Under the pieces are notes generated by a model. It ran no database searches. It was not told where the DNA came from and worked only from the letters and a program-made list of their open reading frames with translations. DNA of 64,000 nt from Chitinophaga sp. YR573 (GTDB lineage Bacteria; Bacteroidota; Bacteroidia; Chitinophagales; Chitinophagaceae). Position 1 is the first letter of the stretch. Every line of letters starts with the position of its first letter. A program made the translations under genes and the position numbers. Below are positions 53,011 through 62,276 of the stretch, in pieces. The DNA is taken from contig NZ_FOJF01000001.1 in assembly GCF_900110995.1 (NCBI RefSeq), forward strand, positions 3,446,803-3,510,802. The letters are read 5' to 3'.

Positions 53011-53775
53011 ATGAATTTTAATCTGACACAAATTCCCGATCGGACAAAGAAGCCTCGCAACCATGGACTTACAATGGTCATGGACAAAGGATTAAGTTTG
53101 GAAGAAGCTAAGAATTTTTTATCGGTCGCGGCGCCACACGTAGATATTTTAAAACTGGGTTTTGGCACCTCTTTCGTTACGCCTAATCTGCGTCAAAAGA
53201 TTGAATTATACCAGGCTGCTAACATCCCGGTATATTTCGGTGGAACTTTATTTGAAGCTTTCCTCATCAGGAATCAGTTTCAGGGGTATGTAGATATCAT
53301 CAAAGACTACGGCATCACAATGATGGAAGTATCCGATGGTTCTATCACTATTCCTCATGCTGAGAAATGCGGTTATATTGAGAAACTGGCTAAAATCGGA
53401 ATAGTACTGAGTGAAGTGGGTTCTAAAGATGCGGAACACATTATCCCTCCTTACAAGTGGATTGAGCTGATGAGTGCTGAACTGGGCGCTGGTGCTACCT
53501 ATGTGATTGCAGAAGCCCGTGAAAGTGGTAACGTAGGTATTTACCGTGGTACTGGTGAAGTACGTGAAGGTCTGGTACAGGAAATCCTGACACAGATCCC
53601 TGCTGAAAAGATCATCTGGGAAGCTCCTCAGAAAGCACAGCAGTTGTATTTCCTGGAGCTGATTGGCTGTAATGCTAACCTGGGCAACCTGGCCCCTCAT
53701 GAAGTAATTTCCCTGGAAGCTATGCGTGTTGGCCTCAGAGGCGACACATTCCATCTCTTCCTGGATAAAGAATAA
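53011..53775 (+). CDS. Phosphosulfolactate synthase (ComA family)
   Basis: Member of the ComA family (PF02679), which adds sulfite to phosphoenolpyruvate to make phosphosulfolactate. In archaea this is the first step of coenzyme M synthesis. The 254 residues match along their length: KPRNHGLTMVMDKGLSLEEA, VDILKLGFGTSFVTPNL, MMEVSDGSITIP, and the late GATYVIAEARESGNVGIY. TIM-barrel enzyme without cofactor. In Bacteroidota the product is more likely used for sulfolactate, cysteate or sulfonolipid formation than for coenzyme M. No ComB or ComC gene is seen nearby. Confidence 0.88.
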   Translation: MNFNLTQIPDRTKKPRNHGLTMVMDKGLSLEEAKNFLSVAAPHVDILKLGFGTSFVTPNLRQKIELYQAANIPVYFGGTLFEAFLIRNQFQGYVDIIKDYGITMMEVSDGSITIPHAEKCGYIEKLAKIGIVLSEVGSKDAEHIIPPYKWIELMSAELGAGATYVIAEARESGNVGIYRGTGEVREGLVQEILTQIPAEKIIWEAPQKAQQLYFLELIGCNANLGNLAPHEVISLEAMRVGLRGDTFHLFLDKE

Positions 53776-53787
53776 TGCAAAACATAA

Positions 53788-54007
53788 TAGGCTCCGTTAG
53801 GAGCCACGTGTTTGTAGAAATATATTAAACAACAAAACACCGACTCCGTAGGAGTCTCCTAATATTCACAACTTAGGGGACTCCTACGGAGTCAATCAAA
53901 GAGGATATAAACATTTGCTACAAACACGTAGCTCCTAACGGAGCTAAATTGTAGGTAAAACGGAGTTCCTAACGTAGCTAAATCGGAGCTAAACACATAG
54001 CTTCTAA
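53788..54007. repeat. Nested palindromic repeat cluster (GCTCCGTTAGGAGC type)
   Basis: An outer inverted repeat (53788-53817 with 53918-53946), built on GGCTCCGTTAGGAGCC and ACGTGTTTGTAG, encloses an inner one, GACTCCGTAGGAGTC (53842-53856) with GACTCCTACGGAGTC (53879-53893). Further degenerate copies follow at 53961-53980 and 53998-54007. Each core is itself a small palindrome. This looks like a REP/MITE-type element. No transposase is seen. Confidence 0.75.
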
Positions 54008-54031
54008 TATCAGCGCTAAATTTCTACAGTT

Positions 54032-54766
54032 ATGAAAGTATACGGTCTCATTGGCTATCCTCTCAGCCATTCGTTTTCTAAGGGTTTCTTTGCTGAGAAA
54101 TTTACTAAAGAGAATATTAAAGATTGTATCTACGACAATTTTCCGCTGCCTGCCATAAAGGAGCTTAGCTCTCTGATAAAAAATCAGTCGGACTTATGCG
54201 GATTAAACGTCACCATCCCCTACAAACAGGCGGTAATCCCTTATTTAGATGAACTAAGCCCTGCTGCTGCGCAGATCAAAGCTGTGAACTGTATCCGTTT
54301 TATCGACGGTGTAAAGACCGGCTTTAATACAGATGCCATAGGTTTCAAGAGATCTCTGGAGCCATTACTGAAATCACATCATACTAATGCATTGATATTA
54401 GGTACCGGTGGTGCCGCCAAGGCTGTACAGTACGTGCTGGAAGCACTGAATATCCCTTATAAGCTGGTAAGCCGGAAGGCTTCTCCGGGTGCTGTGACCT
54501 ATGATCAGTTAGATGCTGATGTGATGGAAGAAAATACCATTATTATCAATACTACCCCTCTCGGAATGTATCCTAATGAAGATGCTGCTCCGGAAATACC
54601 TTACCAGTTCCTCTCTTCCAAACATCTGTTATATGATCTGATCTATAACCCGGCTACTACTTCTTTCCTGCAACAGGGGAAGGATAAAGGAGCAACTGTC
54701 AAGAACGGGCATGAAATGCTCATCCTGCAGGCAGAAGCCAGCTGGGAAATATGGAACGAGCTGTAA
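54032..54766 (+). CDS. aroE: Shikimate dehydrogenase
   Basis: Reduces 3-dehydroshikimate with NADPH in the aromatic amino acid pathway. The 244 residues begin MKVYGLIGYPLSHSFSKGFF with the shikimate-binding serines, then NVTIPYKQAVIPYLDEL with the catalytic Lys, AVNCIRF, and the NADP site LILGTGGAAKAVQYVLEAL. At the C-terminus, NGHEMLILQAEASWEIW is the substrate-site motif. Short form, common in Bacteroidota. The repeat cluster ends about 24 bases upstream, which could separate it from its promoter. Confidence 0.95.
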   Translation: MKVYGLIGYPLSHSFSKGFFAEKFTKENIKDCIYDNFPLPAIKELSSLIKNQSDLCGLNVTIPYKQAVIPYLDELSPAAAQIKAVNCIRFIDGVKTGFNTDAIGFKRSLEPLLKSHHTNALILGTGGAAKAVQYVLEALNIPYKLVSRKASPGAVTYDQLDADVMEENTIIINTTPLGMYPNEDAAPEIPYQFLSSKHLLYDLIYNPATTSFLQQGKDKGATVKNGHEMLILQAEASWEIWNEL

Positions 54767-54773
54767 CAACCGG

Positions 54774-55565
54774 CTAGTGTATCATATAATACACGCAAGT
54801 AGTAACAAAATTCCTTAAGAAGGGTAATTTCGCTACCGGTCCCCACTGTAACCTTGGTTTCAGTCCGAATTTATACTTGTAGATAGGATTAATGAGATAA
54901 AACTGCTTCTTAGTAATACCATACCCCTGTTCCTTCACGATCTTCTCAAACCGTTCAATAGAAATCCCTGTATCCTTGATCTCCATTAATTCGGTGATCA
55001 CGGATTCATCTTCTTTAAAAGCACGTAACAGTCCTTTGTAAAGCGGGTTAGGGAGTAAATGTATATAAGGCATCATATTCAGCACCTTGCTACGGCAGGT
55101 CTGCTGATGGCCGCCATGTGGCATATACCAGGGAGGAAAACCAAAATACACCTGACCTCTCGGCGTCAGCAGGTTTTTGAGATAACCGATAATTTTCGCC
55201 TGATCAGGAATATGTTCGATGGCATCTTTCAGGATAATAAGGTCAAAAGAATTTTTGAACTCTCCTAAAAAATCAACATCATAAATATTTTTGTTGATGA
55301 GCTGCATGATACCTGCATCTACATACTGCTTCAGGAACTCATACCCCAGTGCGATCTTATCATCGGATAGATCCACACCTACACAATGACATCCTTTTTC
55401 CAGGAAGGGGATTAATACGCCGCCTTCTCCACAGCCAATCTCCATAATCCGGATATCCGGAGTAATAGGCATGGCCGCTTCAATGAATGGCATCACGTAG
55501 TTAATGGAATTGTCCACCTGTTGCTGGTATCTGACGTTTGCGTTGCTGTGTTGTACTAAGGACAT
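54774..55565 (-). CDS. Class I SAM-dependent methyltransferase
   Basis: 263 residues with a Rossmann-like methyltransferase core: the glycine-rich motif IMEIGCGEGGVLIPF, the acidic VGVDLSDDKIALGY, and a second-acidic position IILKDAIEHIPDQ. The C-terminal part (LINPIYKYKFGLKPRL) is not conserved in the core family. The substrate is unknown; the motif IEHIP is usual in small-molecule and quinone-type methyltransferases. Tail-to-tail with aroE, eight bases apart. Confidence 0.85.
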   Translation of the reverse strand: MSLVQHSNANVRYQQQVDNSINYVMPFIEAAMPITPDIRIMEIGCGEGGVLIPFLEKGCHCVGVDLSDDKIALGYEFLKQYVDAGIMQLINKNIYDVDFLGEFKNSFDLIILKDAIEHIPDQAKIIGYLKNLLTPRGQVYFGFPPWYMPHGGHQQTCRSKVLNMMPYIHLLPNPLYKGLLRAFKEDESVITELMEIKDTGISIERFEKIVKEQGYGITKKQFYLINPIYKYKFGLKPRLQWGPVAKLPFLRNFVTTCVYYMIH

Positions 55566-55621
55566 AGTCTGAAAATTGCGTGAAAATAGTAAAAAATCCC
55601 TAACCCACTTATATTTGCGCC

Positions 55622-56311
55622 ATGAATCAGACGGCAGACAAAAATATTTACGAAGAAGGACAGGTAGTGTTGATCAATAAACCATTGAAATGGACCTCCT
55701 TCGATGTAGTGCGTAAGATAAGGAATACTACCAGGGCGAAAACCGGTCATGCAGGTACCTTAGATCCGCTGGCTACCGGTTTGCTGATTTGCTGTACCGG
55801 TAAAATGACCAAGAAGATCAACGAATACCAGGCAGCAGAAAAAGAATATACCGGTACGTTTACGTTGGGTTCTGTAACACCTACCTACGATTTGGAATCT
55901 GAACCTGTCGATTTTAAATCCCTGGACGGTATCACTGAACAGATGATCATAGATGCTACAAAGCAGTTCATGGGAGCACAGCAGCAATTACCGCCTATTC
56001 ACTCCGCTATCAAACAAAACGGGAAACCTATTTATGAGCTGGCCCGTAAAGGAGTAGAAGTAAAGGTGGAACCAAGAAGCATTTTCATTGCTGAATTTGA
56101 GATCACTAAAATAGAATTGCCTGTAGTACACTTCAGAGTAGTATGCAGTACCGGCACTTATATCCGTTCACTGGCAAATGACTTTGGCGCTGCATTAGGT
56201 GTAGGGGGGTATATGAGTAGCCTGTGCAGAACAAGGATAGGCACCTTCAGATTAGAAGATGCAAAAGATATTCAGGTATTTATAGATGAATTTAAAGATC
56301 AGAAAGGATAA
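55622..56311 (+). CDS. truB: tRNA pseudouridine(55) synthase
   Basis: Makes pseudouridine 55 in the T-loop of tRNA. The 229 residues begin after a short N-terminus with VLINKPLKWTSFDVVRKIRN; the catalytic Asp is in GHAGTLDPLATGLLICCTG. Downstream YTGTFTLGSVTPTYDLESEP and CSTGTYIRSLANDFGAALG are further TruB motifs. It lacks a C-terminal PUA domain, the short type seen in Bacteroidota. Its end overlaps the convergent TamL gene by 13 bases. Confidence 0.95.
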   Translation: MNQTADKNIYEEGQVVLINKPLKWTSFDVVRKIRNTTRAKTGHAGTLDPLATGLLICCTGKMTKKINEYQAAEKEYTGTFTLGSVTPTYDLESEPVDFKSLDGITEQMIIDATKQFMGAQQQLPPIHSAIKQNGKPIYELARKGVEVKVEPRSIFIAEFEITKIELPVVHFRVVCSTGTYIRSLANDFGAALGVGGYMSSLCRTRIGTFRLEDAKDIQVFIDEFKDQKG

Positions 56312-58713
56312 CCGATCGCGATATTCCAGATAATATTATCTCTGCGCCATTGGCCATCACCCAGTTGCCATTGACTGAGATACCAGCCATTTTTATTACC
56401 GGTAAAGTAAGGTACTTTGATGGGAATGCCCCAATCCAGCCTTATCAGGAAGAAAGAGAAATCCAGTCTTAAACCCGCACCAGTACCAATGGCGAGGTCG
56501 TGATAAAAGCTGGACAACTGAAAGTTTGATCCCGGACGGTCCGCATCTTTCTTCAGCATCCATATGTTACCGGCATCCAGGAAAGTTGCTCCTTTCAGGT
56601 TGATGGTGCCGTTAAACAAACGAAGCAGGTCGAACCGGTACTCCACATTGCCTTCCAGTTTCATATCACCTGTCTGATCGGGGAAGCTGATCGCCGTTGC
56701 AGAAGTATCTTTATAGGTACCCGGACCTAAAGTTCGCAAACGCCATGCACGTATACTGTTAGGCCCTCCTGCGGTAAACTGCCGGATATAAGGCAGTACG
56801 CTTGAGTGGCCATAGGCGATACCTACACCGGCATAGGCGCGGGTGGCCAGGGTAGTGTGTGTGGTCAGGTTCCAGTAATGCCGGTAATCCAGTTCCAGCT
56901 TTACAAAGTTGGCGATGGAAGTATGTGTTAATGTATCCAGGTTCGTTTTGTAATTGGTAGCTGCACCCAACAGGCTGTTGATCCCATTCAGCCATGCGCC
57001 GGATTCCTCTATGTTCGCGCGGAAATAAGAGTTATGCAGTTTATGGTAGATATCGTTATTACTGAAGATATAGGTTACGTTCTCTCCTCCAATGAATGCC
57101 GGTTCAAAACTCCTTTGCAGGTAAGGGTTCTTTGCAACGGTAGAGTCGCGGAATAATTTATTGAGATTTACACCTACATAGTTCAGTGATATTGGCTTAA
57201 CGATCCAGCGTTTGTTCTGGGACTCGTTCCATTCGTAACCGAAGGAGGCATTTACGTTGGAGATATAGAACTTATCAATACGTGTCAGGTAATCTACCCC
57301 GGTGGTTAACCTTGTTCTTCCTGTAGAACGGTTTGTCTGCGCTACTTTGAAAAAAGGAATGATGAAGCGGGGGAAGATCAGACTTACCTGTCCGCCAATC
57401 TCCTGCGATTGCAGCATCCAGGTATTTTCCTGGTTGCGGATCAGTTCTATACCACCGTTCAGCGTGATATTCAGCTGAGTGGCAGAACGGGCGATATTCA
57501 GGTGTTTGTAGTTCAGCGTGATACCACTACCCAGCAGGTAATCCGAGCTGGTACTTACCTCAAAGTTGGCCCCTATTTCCTGGCGGCGTTTCGGTGTCAG
57601 GAAAATATAAGCGTCCAGTCTGTGGGAAGTATCTTTCTTCTCCTTGTATTGCAGCGTTACAAACTGCCAGGCGCCTAAATCATACAGGCGGTTGATAGCG
57701 TCGTTTGTTTTTTGCTGTGAATAGAGATCTGTGCTGCGTAGCAAAACAGATCTGGATAATACAATTGGTTTTAATAAGTTCTGCCGGTAGCGGATGGTAA
57801 GGTCTTTCTGTTGCAGCTCTTTAAAGGTCGAATCAGCCGTATTCCCGTAGGCCGGATAATCCGGATAGGTGTATATGCTGTCTATATGATAAAGGTCGTA
57901 ATGGGCAGCAGAATCATCCGGGTTACGGATTTTCACTGTGATATCCATCGTAGGACGGTCCAGTCCTTTCTTCTCATTGTACACGTTCACGATACCTTCG
58001 AATGGGTTCATCAGGTTACGGAACAGCATTTTATGCAGGGTATCTATCTCAAACTCTATCGCATCACGGTCAAATTTGTAATAACCGGCATTGCGCATAA
58101 CACGCATAAGCCTTTCGCGTTCACTGCCCAGCAGCTCCTGTTTGTAGGCCATACCGGGTTTTATCAGCGACAATGATTCGTTTTTCTTTGTAAGGTTGAG
58201 CAGGGTGGTGTCTGGTATTTCGTAATCTATTTTATCGATGATGAAGTTCCGGCCGGTATTCACTTTGTATTTAACGCTTACCTTCTGCTTTTTAATTGTT
58301 TCATGATAATCCACGGTAGCATAGAAATAACCCTGGTTATTCATATAGCTGACCATACGTTTTACAGACTCCTTTGTTTTCAGGGAATCGTAGATCACGG
58401 GTTCATCGAGGTTGCGTTTGGAGAGCATCATGTTCCAGAACCAGTTGGACTTCTTCTCGTTGTATTTCTGGTTATACAGCCATACTTTGAAGCGGCTGCC
58501 AATAAAGGGTTTATTGGACTGCTGCATCATCAGCTGCTTGGATGTAAGGGAACTGCGAAGGTTTTGTTTATCTATGGAGGCGGCATCTCCCTTTACTTCT
58601 ACGCTGCTGTTGATATACAGCAACTGGTTTTTTTGAAGGTATTTCGTATTGGAACAAGCTGACAGTGCCACGGAAGTGATCAGTATAAATAAATAATTCA
58701 GTGGCCGCTGCAT
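56299..58713 (-). CDS. TamL-type outer-membrane assembly lipoprotein
   Basis: BamA-superfamily outer-membrane protein anchored as a lipoprotein. The start at 58713 (MQRPLNYLFILITSVALSAC) gives a lipobox SVALSAC and 804 residues. The N-terminal region carries POTRA-like repeats (YKVNTGRNFIIDKIDYEIPD), the rest a 16-stranded barrel with the late FTAGGPNSIRAWRLRTLGPG motif of the family and an ending DWGIPIKVPYF. In Bacteroidota this TamA homologue (TamL) works with TamB to insert outer-membrane proteins or move lipids. tamB is not adjacent. Confidence 0.85.
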   Translation of the reverse strand: MQRPLNYLFILITSVALSACSNTKYLQKNQLLYINSSVEVKGDAASIDKQNLRSSLTSKQLMMQQSNKPFIGSRFKVWLYNQKYNEKKSNWFWNMMLSKRNLDEPVIYDSLKTKESVKRMVSYMNNQGYFYATVDYHETIKKQKVSVKYKVNTGRNFIIDKIDYEIPDTTLLNLTKKNESLSLIKPGMAYKQELLGSERERLMRVMRNAGYYKFDRDAIEFEIDTLHKMLFRNLMNPFEGIVNVYNEKKGLDRPTMDITVKIRNPDDSAAHYDLYHIDSIYTYPDYPAYGNTADSTFKELQQKDLTIRYRQNLLKPIVLSRSVLLRSTDLYSQQKTNDAINRLYDLGAWQFVTLQYKEKKDTSHRLDAYIFLTPKRRQEIGANFEVSTSSDYLLGSGITLNYKHLNIARSATQLNITLNGGIELIRNQENTWMLQSQEIGGQVSLIFPRFIIPFFKVAQTNRSTGRTRLTTGVDYLTRIDKFYISNVNASFGYEWNESQNKRWIVKPISLNYVGVNLNKLFRDSTVAKNPYLQRSFEPAFIGGENVTYIFSNNDIYHKLHNSYFRANIEESGAWLNGINSLLGAATNYKTNLDTLTHTSIANFVKLELDYRHYWNLTTHTTLATRAYAGVGIAYGHSSVLPYIRQFTAGGPNSIRAWRLRTLGPGTYKDTSATAISFPDQTGDMKLEGNVEYRFDLLRLFNGTINLKGATFLDAGNIWMLKKDADRPGSNFQLSSFYHDLAIGTGAGLRLDFSFFLIRLDWGIPIKVPYFTGNKNGWYLSQWQLGDGQWRRDNIIWNIAIGYPF

Positions 58714-58812
58714 CACAGTCAATACAATATTTATAGTTAGTAGCTTTGTTTCAATCAGTGCACATAGACCCCTTGCTTTGCCGATTAATAGAAATCATGT
58801 AGGTTTGGCCCT

Positions 58813-59535
58813 ATGTTGTCAAAGGCGCAAATTAAGTATATTCAATCATTACAGCATAAAAAATACCGTCAAAAATCTGGCCAGTTCATTGCCGAAGGAG
58901 ATAAGATCGTCCCTGAACTGCTGTCAGAAGGAGTACCAGTGCAGGAAGTATATGCCACTGCCTCCTGGATCAGTGCACATGAACAATTACTCAGTAATGT
59001 ACGGGTCACTGCTGTAGATGAAGCTGTTTTAAAGCAGATTTCCGCTTTAACCACGCCCAACCAGGCCATGGCCCTGCTGAATATCCCTGAACCAACACCG
59101 GCTGTTTTAAAAGGAGTAGTCACTATTGCGCTGGAAACTATTCAGGACCCTGGTAACCTCGGGACTATTATTCGTATAGCCGACTGGTTCGGCATTAAAC
59201 AGGTCATCTGTTCTCCGGATTGTGTGGATGCCTATAATCCTAAAACGATCCAGGCTACGATGGGTAGCATAGCCCGTGTACGGATAGTAGAAAGTGAGAT
59301 CATCCCCTTATTACAGGAAGTACCTTCTTATGCCGCTACGCTGCATGGAACCAATATTGTTGAATTTAAGAAGATAGAAGAAGGGATTATTCTGATAGGA
59401 AATGAATCCCGCGGATTGAGCGACCAGGTCATTGCTGCCTGTACCCACCGGATTACCATCCCCCGGTTAGGTGGAGCCGAATCATTGAATGCAGGTATTG
59501 CAGCAGGTATTATCTGTGGGCGGCTGCTTATTTAA
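58813..59535 (+). CDS. TrmH/SpoU-family RNA 2'-O-methyltransferase
   Basis: Methylates a ribose in rRNA or tRNA using SAM. The 240 residues have the N-terminal substrate-binding domain (KYRQKSGQFIAEGDKIVPEL) and the SpoU core with ETIQDPGNLGTIIRIADWFG, GNESRGLSD, and RLGGAESLNAGIAAGIICG, the trefoil-knot SAM pocket. The exact RNA target (for example 23S G2251 or tRNA) cannot be told. Its end overlaps the convergent permease gene by 8 bases. Confidence 0.92.
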   Translation: MLSKAQIKYIQSLQHKKYRQKSGQFIAEGDKIVPELLSEGVPVQEVYATASWISAHEQLLSNVRVTAVDEAVLKQISALTTPNQAMALLNIPEPTPAVLKGVVTIALETIQDPGNLGTIIRIADWFGIKQVICSPDCVDAYNPKTIQATMGSIARVRIVESEIIPLLQEVPSYAATLHGTNIVEFKKIEEGIILIGNESRGLSDQVIAACTHRITIPRLGGAESLNAGIAAGIICGRLLI

Positions 59536-60760
59536 ACTGTATCGCCTTCATCGGGGTAATCCTCCGTATAACCATAGACGGTATAATCAGTACCAGCAGG
59601 CAGATGATAAAAGTACCTGCATTAATCAGCAGTACTTCCCACCAGTGTAGTGATACAGCGGCTACAGACATATAATAACTTTCTTCAGATAATTTAAAGA
59701 AGCCGGTCTTTTGCTGCAAGGCCACGATGCCGATGCCCAGTATATCTCCCAGTATCAGTCCGGCCAGTACAATGTACCCGGCCTGGTAAATAAAGATCTT
59801 CTGAATATTCCAGTTACGCATCCCCAGCGCTTTGATAATACCGATCATATTGGTACGCTCCAGTATCAGGATCAATATAGCAGTGATCATGTTAATGATT
59901 GCTACTATGGTCATGATGATGAGGATGATGATTTCGTTCTGATTCTGTAATTGTAACCAGTCGAACACATTCGGGTATATCTCTTTAATGGTACGGATGA
60001 ATAATTTATCAGGCATCACCGCATCTGCTTTGATACTGATCGCATTCATCTTTTTATAGTCATCCACAAACATTTCATATCCGCCTACATCTCCCGGTTG
60101 CCAGTTATTGAGTTTCCGCACAAGTTCCAGATCTCCTATGATATAGGTTTTATCATATTCTTCGATACTGGTTTTATAAATACCGCTGATAGTCAGTTTA
60201 CGTGCCCGGGGAGCCTGTCCGTTCCCCTGAATAAAATATACAATAAGGGGATCATGGAGTTTTACCTGTAATTCTTTAGCCAGGCTTACGGAAATCACTA
60301 TTTCAGGGGAATAACTGCTATCCTTGTAACGGATAGGGCCACCCTCTACAAAAAACTGCTGCAGGTGCTGCCAGTTATACTGACGGTCTACACCTTTGAA
60401 AATAACGCCTTCAATATCTTTTTCTGCTTTAATGATGGCAGATTTGGAGGCATAGGCATTCACGGTATTGATGCCTTCAATATTCTTCAGCCGGGCTACC
60501 ATGGCGGGATCTCCCTGGAAAGGGATTTGTTCTGTCAGGGGGCCGGCATTGGGCTGGTACTGTGTGATGTGAATATGTCCCCAGAAGCTGAAGATCTTTT
60601 GCTGGATCGTCTGCTGAAAACCATTTACCAGCGCTATTGCCATGATCATCACCGCTACGCTGATGGCTGTAGCTAAAACAGCTATATTGATGATGAACCG
60701 GGAAAAAGAGGAAGACCTGTTAAAAGCGATCCTCCTGGCAACTAGAAATGATAGACGCAT
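59528..60760 (-). CDS. FtsX-like ABC transporter permease (LolC/E-like)
   Basis: 410-residue permease of the MacB/FtsX/LolC type, with one N-terminal helix (MRLSFLVARRIAFNRSSSFSR then VLATAISVAVMIMAIAL), a large periplasmic domain and three C-terminal helices (IILIIMTIVAIINMITAILI). The RTNMIGIIKALGMRNWNIQK cytoplasmic loop before the third helix is diagnostic. Such proteins extract lipoproteins or other envelope lipids with an ATPase encoded elsewhere. No ATPase gene is adjacent. Confidence 0.88.
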   Translation of the reverse strand: MRLSFLVARRIAFNRSSSFSRFIINIAVLATAISVAVMIMAIALVNGFQQTIQQKIFSFWGHIHITQYQPNAGPLTEQIPFQGDPAMVARLKNIEGINTVNAYASKSAIIKAEKDIEGVIFKGVDRQYNWQHLQQFFVEGGPIRYKDSSYSPEIVISVSLAKELQVKLHDPLIVYFIQGNGQAPRARKLTISGIYKTSIEEYDKTYIIGDLELVRKLNNWQPGDVGGYEMFVDDYKKMNAISIKADAVMPDKLFIRTIKEIYPNVFDWLQLQNQNEIIILIIMTIVAIINMITAILILILERTNMIGIIKALGMRNWNIQKIFIYQAGYIVLAGLILGDILGIGIVALQQKTGFFKLSEESYYMSVAAVSLHWWEVLLINAGTFIICLLVLIIPSMVIRRITPMKAIQFK

Positions 60761-60842
60761 AGGACAAAAGTATCAAATTATACTTATCCGCTCAAAAGCA
60801 CCGTTATTAGGTGACCGGAAATAATGTAACTTGAATATTATT

Positions 60843-62129
60843 ATGAGGATACCACCTGTTTTCTGCCTGCTAGTACTATTAGCATATATCCTGCCCGTAG
60901 CAGCGCAGGATAACCCCATTGGCCCCGACCACGTGTACTATAACAACATCAAATCTGTTAAGTTCAACCAGGCTGGCGACCAGCTCACTTTACCCATGAT
61001 TACACTGGGAGGTGGCGATAAACTGGACCTGAGCTTTGATGATCTTGATAATGATGTAAAAAACTACTACTACACCTTTGTGCTGTGTAATGCAGACTGG
61101 TCACAGGCTCAGATCAACCAACTGGAATACCTGCGCGGTTTCTCCGAAAACAGGATCCAGGATTCCCGTTTTTCCAGTATTGCTTTACAGAAGTATACCC
61201 ATTACAGTGTGCAGCTGCCGAGTCAGAATGGCTATCCTATCAAATCAGGGAATTACCTCTTAAAGGTTTACCTGGATAGCGATACCACTCAGCTGGCATT
61301 TACCCGCCGTATGCTGGTAGTAGGGAATAAAGCAGGCGTAAGTGGTTTTATACAACAGCCGGTAACACCTAAAATATTCAGGACACATCAGAAAATTAAT
61401 TTTTCAGTGGGTACAGGTGGATTGAACCTCGTGAACCCTTTTGACCAGCTGAAAGTGGTGATCCTGCAGAATTACCGTTGGGATAAGGCGATCAAATATC
61501 CCCGTCCGTTATTTATCAAAGGAAATACGATAGAATATAACTGGGAAGTAGATTGTGTGATGCCGGCAGGGAAGGAGTGGAGATGGATAGATCTCCGCAG
61601 TTTCCGTTTACAAACGGAAAGGGTGAAACATACGGATTACCGTAAAGATGGTACAGATGTATATGCCCAGCCGGATTTTGAAAGAGGCAGTAAATTGTAT
61701 CAGTATATCAAGGATATCAACGGGTTATACTACCTGGCTACGCTGGATGATTATGACCCGTTCTTTGAGGGGGATTATGCCAATGTACATTTCAGTTTCC
61801 CTGTAAAAGAGCCGTATGCGGGTTATGATATGTATATAGTGGGGCAACTGACCGACTATGAGATCAATGATAATACAAAGCTCTCTTTTAACCCTGCTAC
61901 AATGGCCTATGAGGGCGCTTTATTCCTGAAACAGGGATTTTATAATTACGAATATGCATTGGTAGATAAAACCGTAACTGGTAGTCAGCCATTTACAGAA
62001 TATACAGAAGGTAACTGGTGGGAGACAGAGAATAATTATACCATCCTGGTATATTACCGGGCATTAGGGGGGAGATCAGATGAACTGGTGGCTACTGTTA
62101 CATTGAACTCTATGTTAAGCAGAAAGTAA
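60843..62129 (+). CDS. Type IX secretion system plug protein (DUF5103)
   Basis: Member of the family that plugs the outer-membrane SprA channel of the type IX system. The start at 60843 (MRIPPVFCLLVLLAYILPVA) gives a signal peptide ending near VAAQD and 428 residues. The N-terminal domain shows FDDLDNDVKNYYYTFVLCNA; a later VNPFDQLKVVILQNYRWDKA and NGLYYLATLDDYDPFFEGDY are the conserved core. Presence implies a type IX secretion system, but sprA, gldK-N and porV lie elsewhere. Confidence 0.87.
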   Translation: MRIPPVFCLLVLLAYILPVAAQDNPIGPDHVYYNNIKSVKFNQAGDQLTLPMITLGGGDKLDLSFDDLDNDVKNYYYTFVLCNADWSQAQINQLEYLRGFSENRIQDSRFSSIALQKYTHYSVQLPSQNGYPIKSGNYLLKVYLDSDTTQLAFTRRMLVVGNKAGVSGFIQQPVTPKIFRTHQKINFSVGTGGLNLVNPFDQLKVVILQNYRWDKAIKYPRPLFIKGNTIEYNWEVDCVMPAGKEWRWIDLRSFRLQTERVKHTDYRKDGTDVYAQPDFERGSKLYQYIKDINGLYYLATLDDYDPFFEGDYANVHFSFPVKEPYAGYDMYIVGQLTDYEINDNTKLSFNPATMAYEGALFLKQGFYNYEYALVDKTVTGSQPFTEYTEGNWWETENNYTILVYYRALGGRSDELVATVTLNSMLSRK

Positions 62130-62171
62130 TTAATACGTGAAAGAGGTTCTGAACGGCTTCAGAAGAACGAT

Positions 62172-62239
62172 AAAAGAGCAATATCCTACGCTTATCCTTC
62201 GCTTTTTAGCGAAGGATAAGCGTAGGATATTGCTCTTTT
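62172..62239. terminator. Very long perfect hairpin between the T9SS and ndh genes
   Basis: Arms of 32 bases each (62172-62203 and 62208-62239), starting AAAAGAGCAATATCC, pair perfectly with a TTTT loop. A runs left and T runs right, so it can terminate both convergent genes. The arms are about three times the length of a typical terminator, like a palindromic insertion. Confidence 0.85.
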
Positions 62240-62276
62240 GATGCTTAACAGTTGCTCTTCTGTTCCTCTGCGTAAA

